Assembly: GCA_016714465.1 (NCBI GenBank) | Contig: JADKDT010000002.1 | Coordinates: forward strand, 186,001 to 250,000 | DNA from: Candidatus Brachythrix odensensis | GTDB lineage: Bacteria; Chloroflexota; Anaerolineae; J036; Brachytrichaceae | Reading direction: 5' to 3' | Length of the DNA: 64,000 nucleotides | Shown: positions 18,068 through 25,945 of the stretch, in pieces | How the letters are laid out: every line of letters starts with the position of its first letter | Position numbering within the stretch: the first letter of the stretch is position 1 | Translations under genes and position numbers: made by a program | The notes under the pieces: model-generated | What the model saw: the letters and a program-made list of their open reading frames with translations, nothing else | What the model was told of the DNA's origin: nothing | Databases searched by the model: none

Positions 18068-18919
18068 CTAGGCATCCAGCGCCGGCGCATCCGTATCGTC
18101 GAGCAGCGCAGCATCGTCGAGGGCGATGGCGGCATCTTCAAGGGCAACGCCGCCCCTGGCGGACCCGCGCGCACACAACGTTCGGTAGTCACACATCGCG
18201 CAGGTCTGCAAGCGCTCGGTCTTTTCAAACGCGGCCTCGCCCGAGCGCGCTCGAATCGCGGATACCATGGCGGTCAGACGTTGCCTATCCACCTCGTAGT
18301 CAGCGCGTCTGTACGGCACGTCCACCCACGGACGCTCGGGAAAGTTCGCCAACCAGTAACGCATGCTCAACCGGGCCGGATCAAAAGGGCGGCCGCCGTT
18401 GAAGGGCGCGCCCGCCGCCGCCAGCGCAAACAGATACACCCGGGTCTGAAGCCTGTCGCGGAAAAAGGCCGGCGAGGGTGGCTTCTGGCCCCGCAGAGTT
18501 TTCCAGTCGACGATGACCGCCCGGCCGTCCTCGTCGGACGCCAGCAGGTCGAAGCGCGCATACAGCCGGGCTCCGCCTACGACGCAGGCCAGCTCGAGCT
18601 CGGGCGTGCGCCGGGCTGGCAACCCAGATAGATCGGTGGCCAGGAAACGTTCCCACCAGACCACCAATTCAGCATCCGCAGACTCTGTGCTGTCGGCGCC
18701 CGCGGGAAGCCCCAGCAAACGCCGCTCTATCCAACGGTGCAATGTCTTGCCTTGCCGCAGATAGGCCTGGCGGTCGATGGCGCTCAGACCTTCTGGCCCG
18801 TCCTCGACCATCGGCCAGGCCTGGCGGGCAATGAAACGGAGATAGAACCGTCGCGCGCAGGCATCGTAGTCGGCCAGGCTGTGCTGGCTGAAGACGAACC
18901 CCGGATCGAGCTCACCCAT
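18068..18919 (-). CDS. RecB/Cas4-like PD-(D/E)XK nuclease with Fe-S cysteine cluster
   Basis: 283 residues from the ATG at 18919; an in-frame ATG at 18949 would add 10 residues. The N-terminal FSQHSLADYDACARRFYLRF gives the first Cys of a RecB-family nuclease. The active site reads HRWIERR (upstream), RFDLLASDEDGRAVIVDWKT (D...D-W-K) and later QTRVYLFAL (QxxxY). The C-terminal CAMCDYRTLC supplies three more Cys for a 4Fe-4S staple, as in AddB and Cas4. The last ~25 residues are Ala/Asp-rich. It is the last gene of an overlapping operon with two helicase-like proteins and a methyltransferase. It probably provides the nuclease of a split AddAB-like complex. Confidence 0.85.
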   Translation of the reverse strand: MGELDPGFVFSQHSLADYDACARRFYLRFIARQAWPMVEDGPEGLSAIDRQAYLRQGKTLHRWIERRLLGLPAGADSTESADAELVVWWERFLATDLSGLPARRTPELELACVVGGARLYARFDLLASDEDGRAVIVDWKTLRGQKPPSPAFFRDRLQTRVYLFALAAAGAPFNGGRPFDPARLSMRYWLANFPERPWVDVPYRRADYEVDRQRLTAMVSAIRARSGEAAFEKTERLQTCAMCDYRTLCARGSARGGVALEDAAIALDDAALLDDTDAPALDA

Positions 18920-19649
18920 CTTGACCGGGATTCGGTTTGTGGCCGACATACAGGCCGCGCCCCATCAGGCCATCGTCAAAGGCCTCAACCGTCAAACCGG
19001 CATTAACAAAAGCCGCGATCATCTGTTCGCGCGTCCACAGTCCCAACTCAAATCGTTCCACAAAGTTCTCGACCCCGTCCGGCGTGCCCACCAGGTAGTG
19101 CATCTCCATGATCGCGAGAGATCCCTGCAGTTCGCTCACGTGCATGCGACAGACATGAAAATTGCGTTGGTCGATGTAGCGCGAGTGCACCCGCCCGGGA
19201 AACCAGGTATCCGGGGTGAAGAAGGGCTCGATCACCAGCCAGCCGCCGGGCGCCACGTGTCGGGTCATATTGGCGATGGCCTGACGCAGACCGGCTTCAG
19301 TTCGGGCATGCCCGATCGCGCTGAACAGGCACACGACCGCGTCAAAGGTCCGTTTCAGATCAAAATCCAGCATGTCGGCCTGGTGCAACGGGATATCCGG
19401 ATGGCGCTGGTGGGCGATCTCCAGCATGTCGGCGCTGGCATCGAGACCCTCGGCTTGGAAGTGCATCTTGAGATAGGCCAGGTGGGCGCCGGTCCCGCAT
19501 GCCACATCAAGCAACGTTGCGCCGTCGCGGACGCCGCGCGCGTCCAGAAGCCAACGCAGGGTGTCCGCCTCGTGGGCGTAGTCCTTGAAGGCATAGATGG
19601 CGTCATAGATGCGCGCCGAGCGGCTGTAGTCAGGGTCTAGGTGTGTCAT
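18912..19649 (-). CDS. SAM-dependent methyltransferase (TylM1/DesVI-like)
   Basis: 245 residues from the ATG at 19649, which overlaps the helicase 3' end by 20 bases. Motif I is LLDVACGTGAHL, then GLDASADMLEIA, and FDAVVCLFSAIGH, the last characteristic of the family that includes N,N-dimethyltransferases of aminosugars. The remaining C-terminal half is beta-rich (GGWLVIEPFFTPDTW; SRYIDQRNFHVCRMH). The open frame continues far upstream, antisense to nothing conserved, so the internal ATG is preferred. Its place inside a helicase/nuclease operon is odd. Either it hitchhikes or it modifies something relevant to DNA processing, but the motifs (no NPPY) do not suggest an adenine or cytosine DNA methylase. 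Confidence 0.8.
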   Translation of the reverse strand: MTHLDPDYSRSARIYDAIYAFKDYAHEADTLRWLLDARGVRDGATLLDVACGTGAHLAYLKMHFQAEGLDASADMLEIAHQRHPDIPLHQADMLDFDLKRTFDAVVCLFSAIGHARTEAGLRQAIANMTRHVAPGGWLVIEPFFTPDTWFPGRVHSRYIDQRNFHVCRMHVSELQGSLAIMEMHYLVGTPDGVENFVERFELGLWTREQMIAAFVNAGLTVEAFDDGLMGRGLYVGHKPNPGQDG

Positions 19650-21915
19650 TGGATTCAAGGCCTTGCGCGCTGAGCGCGAGGGCGAGAGCGTTGGCGCCAC
19701 TCGCGCGGCGCTCGGACCATGAGATGCGCAGCTCGCGCCGTGCGCGGGTGATGCCAACATACAACAAACGCATCCGCTCCGCAATGTACTCCAGGCGGGC
19801 CAGGCGGGCAAGAGCGCGCTCGTCCATGTTTGCCGGCCGGCTTTCGCGCAGGGCGGTCGCAATTTCTTCGAGTTGCGCCCGCGCTTCGAGGGCAGGATCG
19901 CGGCCGCCGAGATACCAGGCCTCGCCCCGAAACGGGGCATCGGCGTCATGTGGGAACTCCAGGGTGTCCATGCAAGTGAGATACACCCGATCCCATTCCA
20001 GGCCCTTGGCCTTGTGGAGTGTGGTCACCGCCACGATCCCTGGGCGGGCCACAAAGCCGGTCTCCAGGAGCGATTTGCTGAGGAATTGCTGGCGATTGGC
20101 GGCGATGTTGTCGAGCTCGGCCGCCAATTCCGCCAGATCCCAGCGCGGGTGCAGCGCGGCGACCCGGCGCAGGCTGGTCGCCAGGCTGTGCGCGATCGCC
20201 AGATCGGCGTCCAGTGTGAACGTGTCATGGGCGATCGTCAACATGAGCTGATCGATTGGCAGCACACTCGCCCGCACCCATTTCGATGCGCGCCCGGCAA
20301 GGGCCTGCATCTCGGACGCTTCCGCCGGGCTGACCTCGACGCGTTCGGGGAGAGCCGGCTCCGCCAATGGCGATGGAAACATCAGCCGCTCCGCCCAGGC
20401 CGAGCGCAGCAGCGCGTCCACATGATCCTGGCGCGGTTGCCGGGCACTGGCGTCCTCGAGCGCGCGCAAAGCCCGGCGGAGTTCCATCAATGCCTTGCCC
20501 TGCTGGGGTGACGCGCAAAGCGCCACCCCGCTGGCAAGCACTTCGGCCACGTTGCGGACCGCCACCGAGTTGCGCAGATGGTCCTCGTAGAGCGGGCGTT
20601 CGCGCCGGCCCTGATTGATCTCCAGGCGGGCAACGATCTTCTCGCCAAAAACGTTGGTCGGGGTCAGAATTGCGCAGGTTGCCTCGGGATGTTCGACGAC
20701 AAAGCGCAGCGCGCCGCGCGCCACCGCGTCGGCCCGAGCGTCGTCATCGGCATAGCGCTTGGACTGGATGCCGCCCGGGGCTCGGCCCGGGTTCGGTTGC
20801 GGATCACCCGGGTCCGTTGGGCGGATCAGCGTCGCGGCCGACAATGCGAGCTGGCGCGCTTCGCGCTCGGGGTGCCTCTCCTCCGACCAGACCGCCAAAC
20901 GGTTGGCCAGGGCGTAAATCTCCGGCGCGCTCCGCCCGCTGACCGACAGCGGAAGACCACGCACACCCGGCCGGCGCGGAAAATCATCCCGAAAGAAGCG
21001 CACACTCGAGGCGGTGAAGGTGGTCATGATCGCCTGATTGGGATCCCCGACCCGGACCCAGTTTCCGCGTTCGCGTGACAGGCGCTCGAGGATGTCCTCT
21101 TGGAGCGGAGTGCTGTCCTGGGCCTCGTCCTCGAGGATGTAGCAGAACCGCTCGCCCAGCCGGCGCCGGAAACCTTCGTCGTTGTCCAGGGCGGCGACGG
21201 CCCGCCAAATCAGATCGTCAAAGTCCAGCCGGCCGCCCGAGCGCAAGATATCCTCATACCGTTCGTACAGCCGCGCGCCCATGCGCAGGAAGGGCGACAC
21301 GGCCGAACGCCCGCCCGGCTCGTCACCCGCTTCAGCGAGGCGCGCGAGCAGGTCCGCGCTTGTCCAACGTAAATTTTTCGCCATCCGAATGACCTCGCGC
21401 GCGATGGCCTCGGTTTTATCGCCCCAGCTCTCTTCAGCCTTGTCCCGCCGCGCGGGGCCGAGCTCGGATGGAATGAAGCTGAGCCAGTAGTCGCGATTCT
21501 CGCGCTGGTAGGCGCGGGCGGCCTCGGGGATGGTCTGGCGCCCGCTTAGCTCGTCGTCCATCGCGAAATCGGCGCTGATCCCGGCCAGGTCCGGGCGCTC
21601 GCGAATGATGAAATAGGCCAGCCCGTGCAAGGTCAACACCTTGTAGCCCACATCGGCGATTGCGCCCTCGGCCGCCAACATGGCCCGAATCCGGGCCCGG
21701 ATGTTGTCGACCGCCGAATTGGTGAAGGTGACGATGAGGATCTCGCCTTCGGGCGGAATGCGGCCGCTCTTCAACAGGCGGGTCGTGAGCGCCGCGAGGG
21801 TCTGGGTCTTGCCGCTGCCTGGCACGGCCGATACCCGCATCAGACCGCCGTCATACCGGGCGATTTCCTCCTGCTCGGGGCGCAGGACAAAGGCGGGGCG
21901 CGTCGTCTCGCTCAT
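19630..21915 (-). CDS. UvrD/AddA-like superfamily 1 DNA helicase
   Basis: 761 residues from the ATG at 21915, which overlaps the preceding stop by ATGA. SF1A motifs are visible: Q-motif region LRPEQEEIARY, motif I VSAVPGSGKTQTLAAL, motif Ia FTNSAVDNIRARI, motif II LEDEAQDSTPLQ, motif III VGDPNQAI, motif V TLHKAKGLEWDRVYL and motif VI YVGITRAR. The C-terminal nuclease domain of AddA/RecB is absent; a separate nuclease lies two genes down. It is likely a 3'-5' translocase in double-strand-break processing or a related pathway, paired with the upstream AddB-like protein. Confidence 0.9.
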   Translation of the reverse strand: MSETTRPAFVLRPEQEEIARYDGGLMRVSAVPGSGKTQTLAALTTRLLKSGRIPPEGEILIVTFTNSAVDNIRARIRAMLAAEGAIADVGYKVLTLHGLAYFIIRERPDLAGISADFAMDDELSGRQTIPEAARAYQRENRDYWLSFIPSELGPARRDKAEESWGDKTEAIAREVIRMAKNLRWTSADLLARLAEAGDEPGGRSAVSPFLRMGARLYERYEDILRSGGRLDFDDLIWRAVAALDNDEGFRRRLGERFCYILEDEAQDSTPLQEDILERLSRERGNWVRVGDPNQAIMTTFTASSVRFFRDDFPRRPGVRGLPLSVSGRSAPEIYALANRLAVWSEERHPEREARQLALSAATLIRPTDPGDPQPNPGRAPGGIQSKRYADDDARADAVARGALRFVVEHPEATCAILTPTNVFGEKIVARLEINQGRRERPLYEDHLRNSVAVRNVAEVLASGVALCASPQQGKALMELRRALRALEDASARQPRQDHVDALLRSAWAERLMFPSPLAEPALPERVEVSPAEASEMQALAGRASKWVRASVLPIDQLMLTIAHDTFTLDADLAIAHSLATSLRRVAALHPRWDLAELAAELDNIAANRQQFLSKSLLETGFVARPGIVAVTTLHKAKGLEWDRVYLTCMDTLEFPHDADAPFRGEAWYLGGRDPALEARAQLEEIATALRESRPANMDERALARLARLEYIAERMRLLYVGITRARRELRISWSERRASGANALALALSAQGLESNDTPRP

Positions 21916-24008
21916 AACGCGCGTTGCAGGGCCCGCGCCAGCGCGCCGGCCTCCTCTTGGCCGCTCAGCCCAAGCTGGCTGGACGCCAGATACAACCGGT
22001 CGCCGCAGCGATCGCACAGCCCGACAATCACCCGCCTCAACATGTCTTGGCGGGCGCGGTGCTCATCCTCCTCTGACCACTGCATCGCCACGTCGGCCTG
22101 GCCCTCCGCTTCGAATCGGGCCTGCATCGCCTGCCATGAGCGAGAGAGCACATACGGGTGCGTCAGCGCCTGGTGAATCCGGTCGTACCACCCGGACGCA
22201 TTGACATCCAGCCAGATCTGAACCTGTGAGCGATAGTCACCTGTCAAATACGTGTAGACCGGGGCAAGCAACACGCCGTCCTCGCCCGTCTCGGATTCGC
22301 GTTCGGGCGCATACTGGGCGGCCAGCACGCCCTCCGACAACAAACCGACATAGTCCGCCGCGATTGACTGCGCCGGCGCGACTCCGGTGGCCTGAAGCGC
22401 TTCGCGAAACACCCGGGCCGAGCGAACCAGCTTATCGGCGACATTGGCCCCGTCGCCATCAGCCGCCAGCCCAAAGCCAGGCTGCGACAATATCTCAGCG
22501 AACAGGGTCTGCCACCACACGTCCAACGGTGGGGTGCTACCTGTGGATTCGGCCATCCGCCAGGTCGACAGCCAGCCCGACAGGGCCTCATACCGCTCAC
22601 GAAAACGCATCCCGGCCCGGTCCCACACGCCCTTGTCGGAGATCATCGGCAGACGGCCCGCCTCAACGCGCTGGGCGCCATCGGCCAGGACCTTGGCCCT
22701 GGCCGGATCGAGGCCGGCGAGGGCGACCGTCAGCGCGCGGGCAATTTCGTGGGTGCTGACGCCCGCGGCGCGTGTCTCGGCCGCAGCCAGGTCCGGATGC
22801 CCTAGCCGGGCCAGGGTGACCAGCCCGCGCGCCACCGGGTGATCGTAGAGCGGGCGCGATGGCCGCACAGCCCGCACCCGCAGCCCTGCGCCACGCAGGC
22901 GCTCCTCGAGCTCAAATCGGAGCACGTCTTCAACATAAGGGGCCAGCACGGCAATCGCGCTGGCCGGCATGCCCTGCCCGGTCAGCGCGATGATCTGATC
23001 GGCCGCGGCCTGCACCATCGATACCCAGAATTTGCTTTTGGAGGCGAGCAGCGTGACCCGCGGCCATCGCGACCCGGCCGCCCGGCCTGCAGACGGCGCC
23101 TCAGCCGGCGCCGCCACAACCGCGGCCAGTGTCCGCCCAAACATGGCAATCGGCCGGTCCTGGATCGGAGCCACAGCTTCCTCAACGGTATCGCAGACGG
23201 TCCGCAAGCGGCGCGCTGATGCCGGATCCGCGCCAAGAAAAAGTCGAAACCCGCCCGGGTCATCCTCAACAACAATGGCCTCGTCGCAACCGGAAAGGGC
23301 CAGGCGGACGAAGTCATGGGCGATTGGCGGGAGTTCTTCGACGTTGTCGATCAACAGGTAGCGGCATTGCCCGGCGATGAACTTCCGGTAGGCGGTTTCC
23401 TGCAGCAGATGCCGGGCGAACATATCGTGCTGTAATGAGAAGTCCAACGCGCCACGGTCAAGACAGAAGCGCCTGAATTCAAGCGCAATGTCCTGCGCGC
23501 GTTGATAAGCCTTCAGCCGGCGCGGATCGCCCGACCAGGCCGCGCTCAGCCTGGCCGCGATTTCGTCCAGGCCAAAACCCGCCAGGGCGGCCTTGTGGGC
23601 ATTGTCCAGAAGCTGTCCGAGCAAGCGTGGTCGCGTCAGCCGGAGCTCGTCGAAGTCGGTGATGCGCGGCTCGACGATTCGATTTAAGAAGTACTGGGCG
23701 GCCTCGACGTCGATAAACGCCGGCTCCCGGCGCGGGTCGGCAAACCCGGCTGCCTGCCCGACAAGCGGGAAGAACAGTCCCACATGCTGTTGGGCCAGGC
23801 CGTAAAACGTGCCAATCCGCGGCTGGCCAGTGCTGCCCGTAGCGGCCGCCCTGCCGAGCGCCTCACGAAAACGCCCGGCTTGCGGCCGGCTGGCGGATAG
23901 CGCGAGAATGTGGTCGGGCCGCACGCCTCGGTTGAGCCATTCAACCATCTGGGCGGCAAGCCGGGCCGTCTTGCCACTCCGCGGCGGGCCGTGTAGATAG
24001 ACTTTCAC
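21912..24008 (-). CDS. AddB/RexB-like helicase-related protein without nuclease domain
   Basis: 698 residues from a GTG at 24008. The N-terminus has a Walker A-like YLHGPPRSGKTARLAAQMV. A Walker B-like LLIDNVEELPPIAHDF lies near residue 240, followed by a motif-III-like IVVEDDPGGFRLFLGAD. The rest is divergent helical sequence with no PD-(D/E)XK motif and no Fe-S cysteine cluster (three Cys occur near the C-terminus, LCDRCGD, without a nuclease fold). The pattern resembles AddB/RexB inactivated-helicase subunits with their nuclease removed. It is first in the operon and couples to the UvrD-like gene by ATGA. Identification is by motif order and context. Confidence 0.75.
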   Translation of the reverse strand: MKVYLHGPPRSGKTARLAAQMVEWLNRGVRPDHILALSASRPQAGRFREALGRAAATGSTGQPRIGTFYGLAQQHVGLFFPLVGQAAGFADPRREPAFIDVEAAQYFLNRIVEPRITDFDELRLTRPRLLGQLLDNAHKAALAGFGLDEIAARLSAAWSGDPRRLKAYQRAQDIALEFRRFCLDRGALDFSLQHDMFARHLLQETAYRKFIAGQCRYLLIDNVEELPPIAHDFVRLALSGCDEAIVVEDDPGGFRLFLGADPASARRLRTVCDTVEEAVAPIQDRPIAMFGRTLAAVVAAPAEAPSAGRAAGSRWPRVTLLASKSKFWVSMVQAAADQIIALTGQGMPASAIAVLAPYVEDVLRFELEERLRGAGLRVRAVRPSRPLYDHPVARGLVTLARLGHPDLAAAETRAAGVSTHEIARALTVALAGLDPARAKVLADGAQRVEAGRLPMISDKGVWDRAGMRFRERYEALSGWLSTWRMAESTGSTPPLDVWWQTLFAEILSQPGFGLAADGDGANVADKLVRSARVFREALQATGVAPAQSIAADYVGLLSEGVLAAQYAPERESETGEDGVLLAPVYTYLTGDYRSQVQIWLDVNASGWYDRIHQALTHPYVLSRSWQAMQARFEAEGQADVAMQWSEEDEHRARQDMLRRVIVGLCDRCGDRLYLASSQLGLSGQEEAGALARALQRAL

Positions 24009-24025
24009 CGCCGCTTCATTGAGTC

Positions 24026-24098
24026 GGACACCCTAAGGGTTGGCCCTTTGTCGCTTCTGCCTGCCACACGCCCACTTGGGCCAACCCTTAGGGTGTCC
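24026..24098 (-). terminator. Long palindrome after greA
   Basis: 21-bp perfect arms GGACACCCTAAGGGTTGGCC(C) around a 31-base loop lie 34 bases past the greA stop. CAACCCTTAGGGTG recurs as a half element at 55531-55544 before the Hsp70-like gene. Confidence 0.6.
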
Positions 24099-24131
24099 GC
24101 CCTAGGCGCCTACTTGCCCACCAGCGTCCCG

Positions 24132-24605
24132 TTACTTATTGCTGATATGGACGATTTTGAACTTCATCAGGCCGCTCGGCGTCGTCACCGAGACCACTTC
24201 ATGCAGCTTCCGCCCCAGCAAGGCCTTCCCCATCGGTGATTCGTTGCTGATCTTGCCGTGCTTGGGGTCCGCCTCGGCCGAACCGACCAGGGTGTAGTGT
24301 TCCTTGTCGCTGGTGCCTACCTCGGTGATGGTCAACTTGCTGCCCAGCCGCACTTCATTCGACGGCCCCTTCATCTCGATCAGCTTGGCGTTGCCAAGAA
24401 TTGTCTCAATCGTCAGGATGCGGCCCTCGACAAACGCCTGCTCATTCTTGGCGTCCTCATATTCCGGGTTTTCCTCGGTTTCCCCCTCCTCCATCGCCTC
24501 ATGGAGGCGCTGCGCGACGTCGGCGCGCCGCTTGGTCTTCAGGAACTCCAATTCGTCTTCCAACTTCTTGAAGCCTTCGGGAGTGAGAAATTCGGTTTCG
24601 TTCAT
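24132..24605 (-). CDS. greA: Transcription elongation factor GreA
   Basis: 157 residues, the standard GreA length. It rescues backtracked RNA polymerase by stimulating transcript cleavage through the secondary channel. The N-terminal coiled coil (FLTPEGFKKLEDELEFLK) ends in the acidic tip EGETEENPEYEDAKNEQA with the D/E pair that holds the catalytic metal. The C-terminal FKBP-like domain holds KLTITEV, YTLVGSAEADP and GKISNESPMGKALLGRKLHE. It has a promoter at 24703-24698 and a terminator-like hairpin in its leader. The ATG has only weak Shine-Dalgarno sequence. Confidence 0.95.
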   Translation of the reverse strand: MNETEFLTPEGFKKLEDELEFLKTKRRADVAQRLHEAMEEGETEENPEYEDAKNEQAFVEGRILTIETILGNAKLIEMKGPSNEVRLGSKLTITEVGTSDKEHYTLVGSAEADPKHGKISNESPMGKALLGRKLHEVVSVTTPSGLMKFKIVHISNK

Positions 24606-24633
24606 TACTTTGGGATCCGCCTAGTGCCCATAC

Positions 24634-24666
24634 AAAAAGGCTGAGTCGCGTCCGATGCCGACTCAG
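24634..24666 (-). terminator. Attenuator-like hairpin in the greA leader
   Basis: On the minus strand CTGAGTCG and CGACTCAG (8-bp arms, 10-base loop) are followed by CCTTTTTG, an intrinsic-terminator arrangement. It lies between the greA -10 and the greA ATG, so it can stop transcription before the gene. Confidence 0.65.
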
Positions 24667-24697
24667 TCCAGATGACGGGCGAATATTACGTCGGAGG

Positions 24698-24730
24698 ATT
24701 ATAGCCCATGGCGCGTCCCTCTGCTATAGT
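24698..24730. promoter_or_regulatory. Divergent -10 elements for greA (-) and HAD phosphatase (+)
   Basis: Minus-strand TATAAT occupies 24703-24698, about 93 bases before the greA ATG. Plus-strand TATAGT (24725-24730) is 10 bases before the ATG at 24741. The intervening 21 bases are shared by the two promoters. Confidence 0.6.
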
Positions 24731-24740
24731 CCGCAACCGC

Positions 24741-25583
24741 ATGATCCGCTTCAACGATATTCGAAATCTCATCATCGACATGGACGGTGTGTTGTGGCGG
24801 GGTGAACAGCCTCTCCCGCGCCTGCCAGAGTTTTTTGACACGCTCCGTGAGCTGGGCGTCCGCTTTGTCCTCGCCACAAACAACGCCAGCCGGACCGGGA
24901 GCCAATATGTGCAGCGCCTGTTGCGATTCGGCGCAGCCGTCAACGAGGATGAGGTGCTCACCTCGCCCCAGGCGACTGCCGCCTGGCTGGCCGCCAATGC
25001 GCCTCAGGCGCGCATCTTCACCATCGGAGAGCCAGGCCTCACTTCTGAGTTGGCCCGGGCGGGCTTGACCGTTCTGCCACCCGAGGATGCGCAACAAGCC
25101 ACCCATGTCGTCGTAGGAATAGACCGTGGGATGAATTACGGGAAACTGGTCGAAGCATGTCTTGCCATTCGGGCCGGGGCCGTATTCATCGGCACCAATC
25201 CGGATGTGACATTTCCGAGCGAGCGCGGGATCGTGCCAGGCAATGGGGCGACCCTCGCCGCGCTTGAAGTGTCAACCGGCGTCAAACCAATCATTGTCGG
25301 CAAGCCCCAACCCGAGATGATGGCGCAGGCGCTGAACAGGATGGGCGGCGACGCGTCAAACACGGCCGTTCTGGGTGATCGCCTGGATACCGATATTCTG
25401 GCCGGCCAGAATGCCGGGCTGCCGACGATCCTGGTGCTGACCGGGGTGAGTGGGCGAGCCGAAGCGGAAGCGGGTCCGATTCGACCGGACTTCATCCTCA
25501 ACGATATCGGCGAAGTTGCCGATGCGCTGCGCGCGGCCCGGGCCGGCAAGGCCGGGGTCACGCCTCAGGAGAAATCATCATGA
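24741..25583 (+). CDS. HAD-superfamily phosphatase (NagD / 4-nitrophenylphosphatase-like)
   Basis: 280 residues from the ATG at 24741. The HAD motifs are LIIDMDGVLWRGEQP (nucleophile DxD), ATNNASRT (motif II), KPQPEMM (motif III Lys) and LGDRLDTDILAGQNAG (motif IV). The C2-type cap with IGTNPDVTFPSERGIVPGNGA identifies the NagD/AraL/PGP group, which dephosphorylates sugar phosphates, UMP or 2-phosphoglycolate. The substrate cannot be resolved. The next gene overlaps its stop by ATGA. Confidence 0.9.
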   Translation: MIRFNDIRNLIIDMDGVLWRGEQPLPRLPEFFDTLRELGVRFVLATNNASRTGSQYVQRLLRFGAAVNEDEVLTSPQATAAWLAANAPQARIFTIGEPGLTSELARAGLTVLPPEDAQQATHVVVGIDRGMNYGKLVEACLAIRAGAVFIGTNPDVTFPSERGIVPGNGATLAALEVSTGVKPIIVGKPQPEMMAQALNRMGGDASNTAVLGDRLDTDILAGQNAGLPTILVLTGVSGRAEAEAGPIRPDFILNDIGEVADALRAARAGKAGVTPQEKSS

Positions 25584-25939
25584 AACTGCTGCTCCGACTC
25601 GGCGTCAACGCCGTCGCCCTTTTTCTGACCGCCCAGGTTCTGCCTGGCATCAAGGTGAACGGTGATGTCGGGACCCTGCTTTTGCTGGCCCTGATCTTCG
25701 GCATCGTCAACGCGCTGATCAAGCCGATCGTTGAGCTGCTGACCTGCCCGCTCGTGATTCTCACGATCGGTCTGTTTGTGCTGGTCATCAATGGCGCCAT
25801 GCTGATGCTGACCGCCAGCCTGTCCGGTGGCCGCCTGATCGTTGATGGGTGGGGCACAGCCATCGTGGGCGGCATCATCATGGGCATCATCAATGTCGTG
25901 CTCGAAGCCGTGCTCGGCCTGAACAAGAAGGGCGACTGA
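25580..25939 (+). CDS. Small membrane protein of the holin-IV / YvlD-like family
   Basis: 119 residues with four hydrophobic helices and a short basic end. KLLLRLGVNAVALFLTAQVLPGI at the N-terminus, then IFGIVNALIKPIVELLTCPLVILTIGLF, is the hallmark of the YvlD / mycobacterial-type four-helix family often annotated as phage holin. The motif NALIKPI is highly conserved in it. There is no phage context; in bacteria it is usually a chromosomal membrane protein of unknown role. It overlaps the HAD gene by ATGA and is followed after 6 bases by a pseudouridine synthase gene. Confidence 0.85.
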   Translation: MKLLLRLGVNAVALFLTAQVLPGIKVNGDVGTLLLLALIFGIVNALIKPIVELLTCPLVILTIGLFVLVINGAMLMLTASLSGGRLIVDGWGTAIVGGIIMGIINVVLEAVLGLNKKGD

Positions 25940-25945
25940 GCTGCT

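Noticed and set aside
25580..25939. Prophage holin gene
   Set aside because: The family name suggests phage, but the gene is in a chromosomal operon with no other phage gene.
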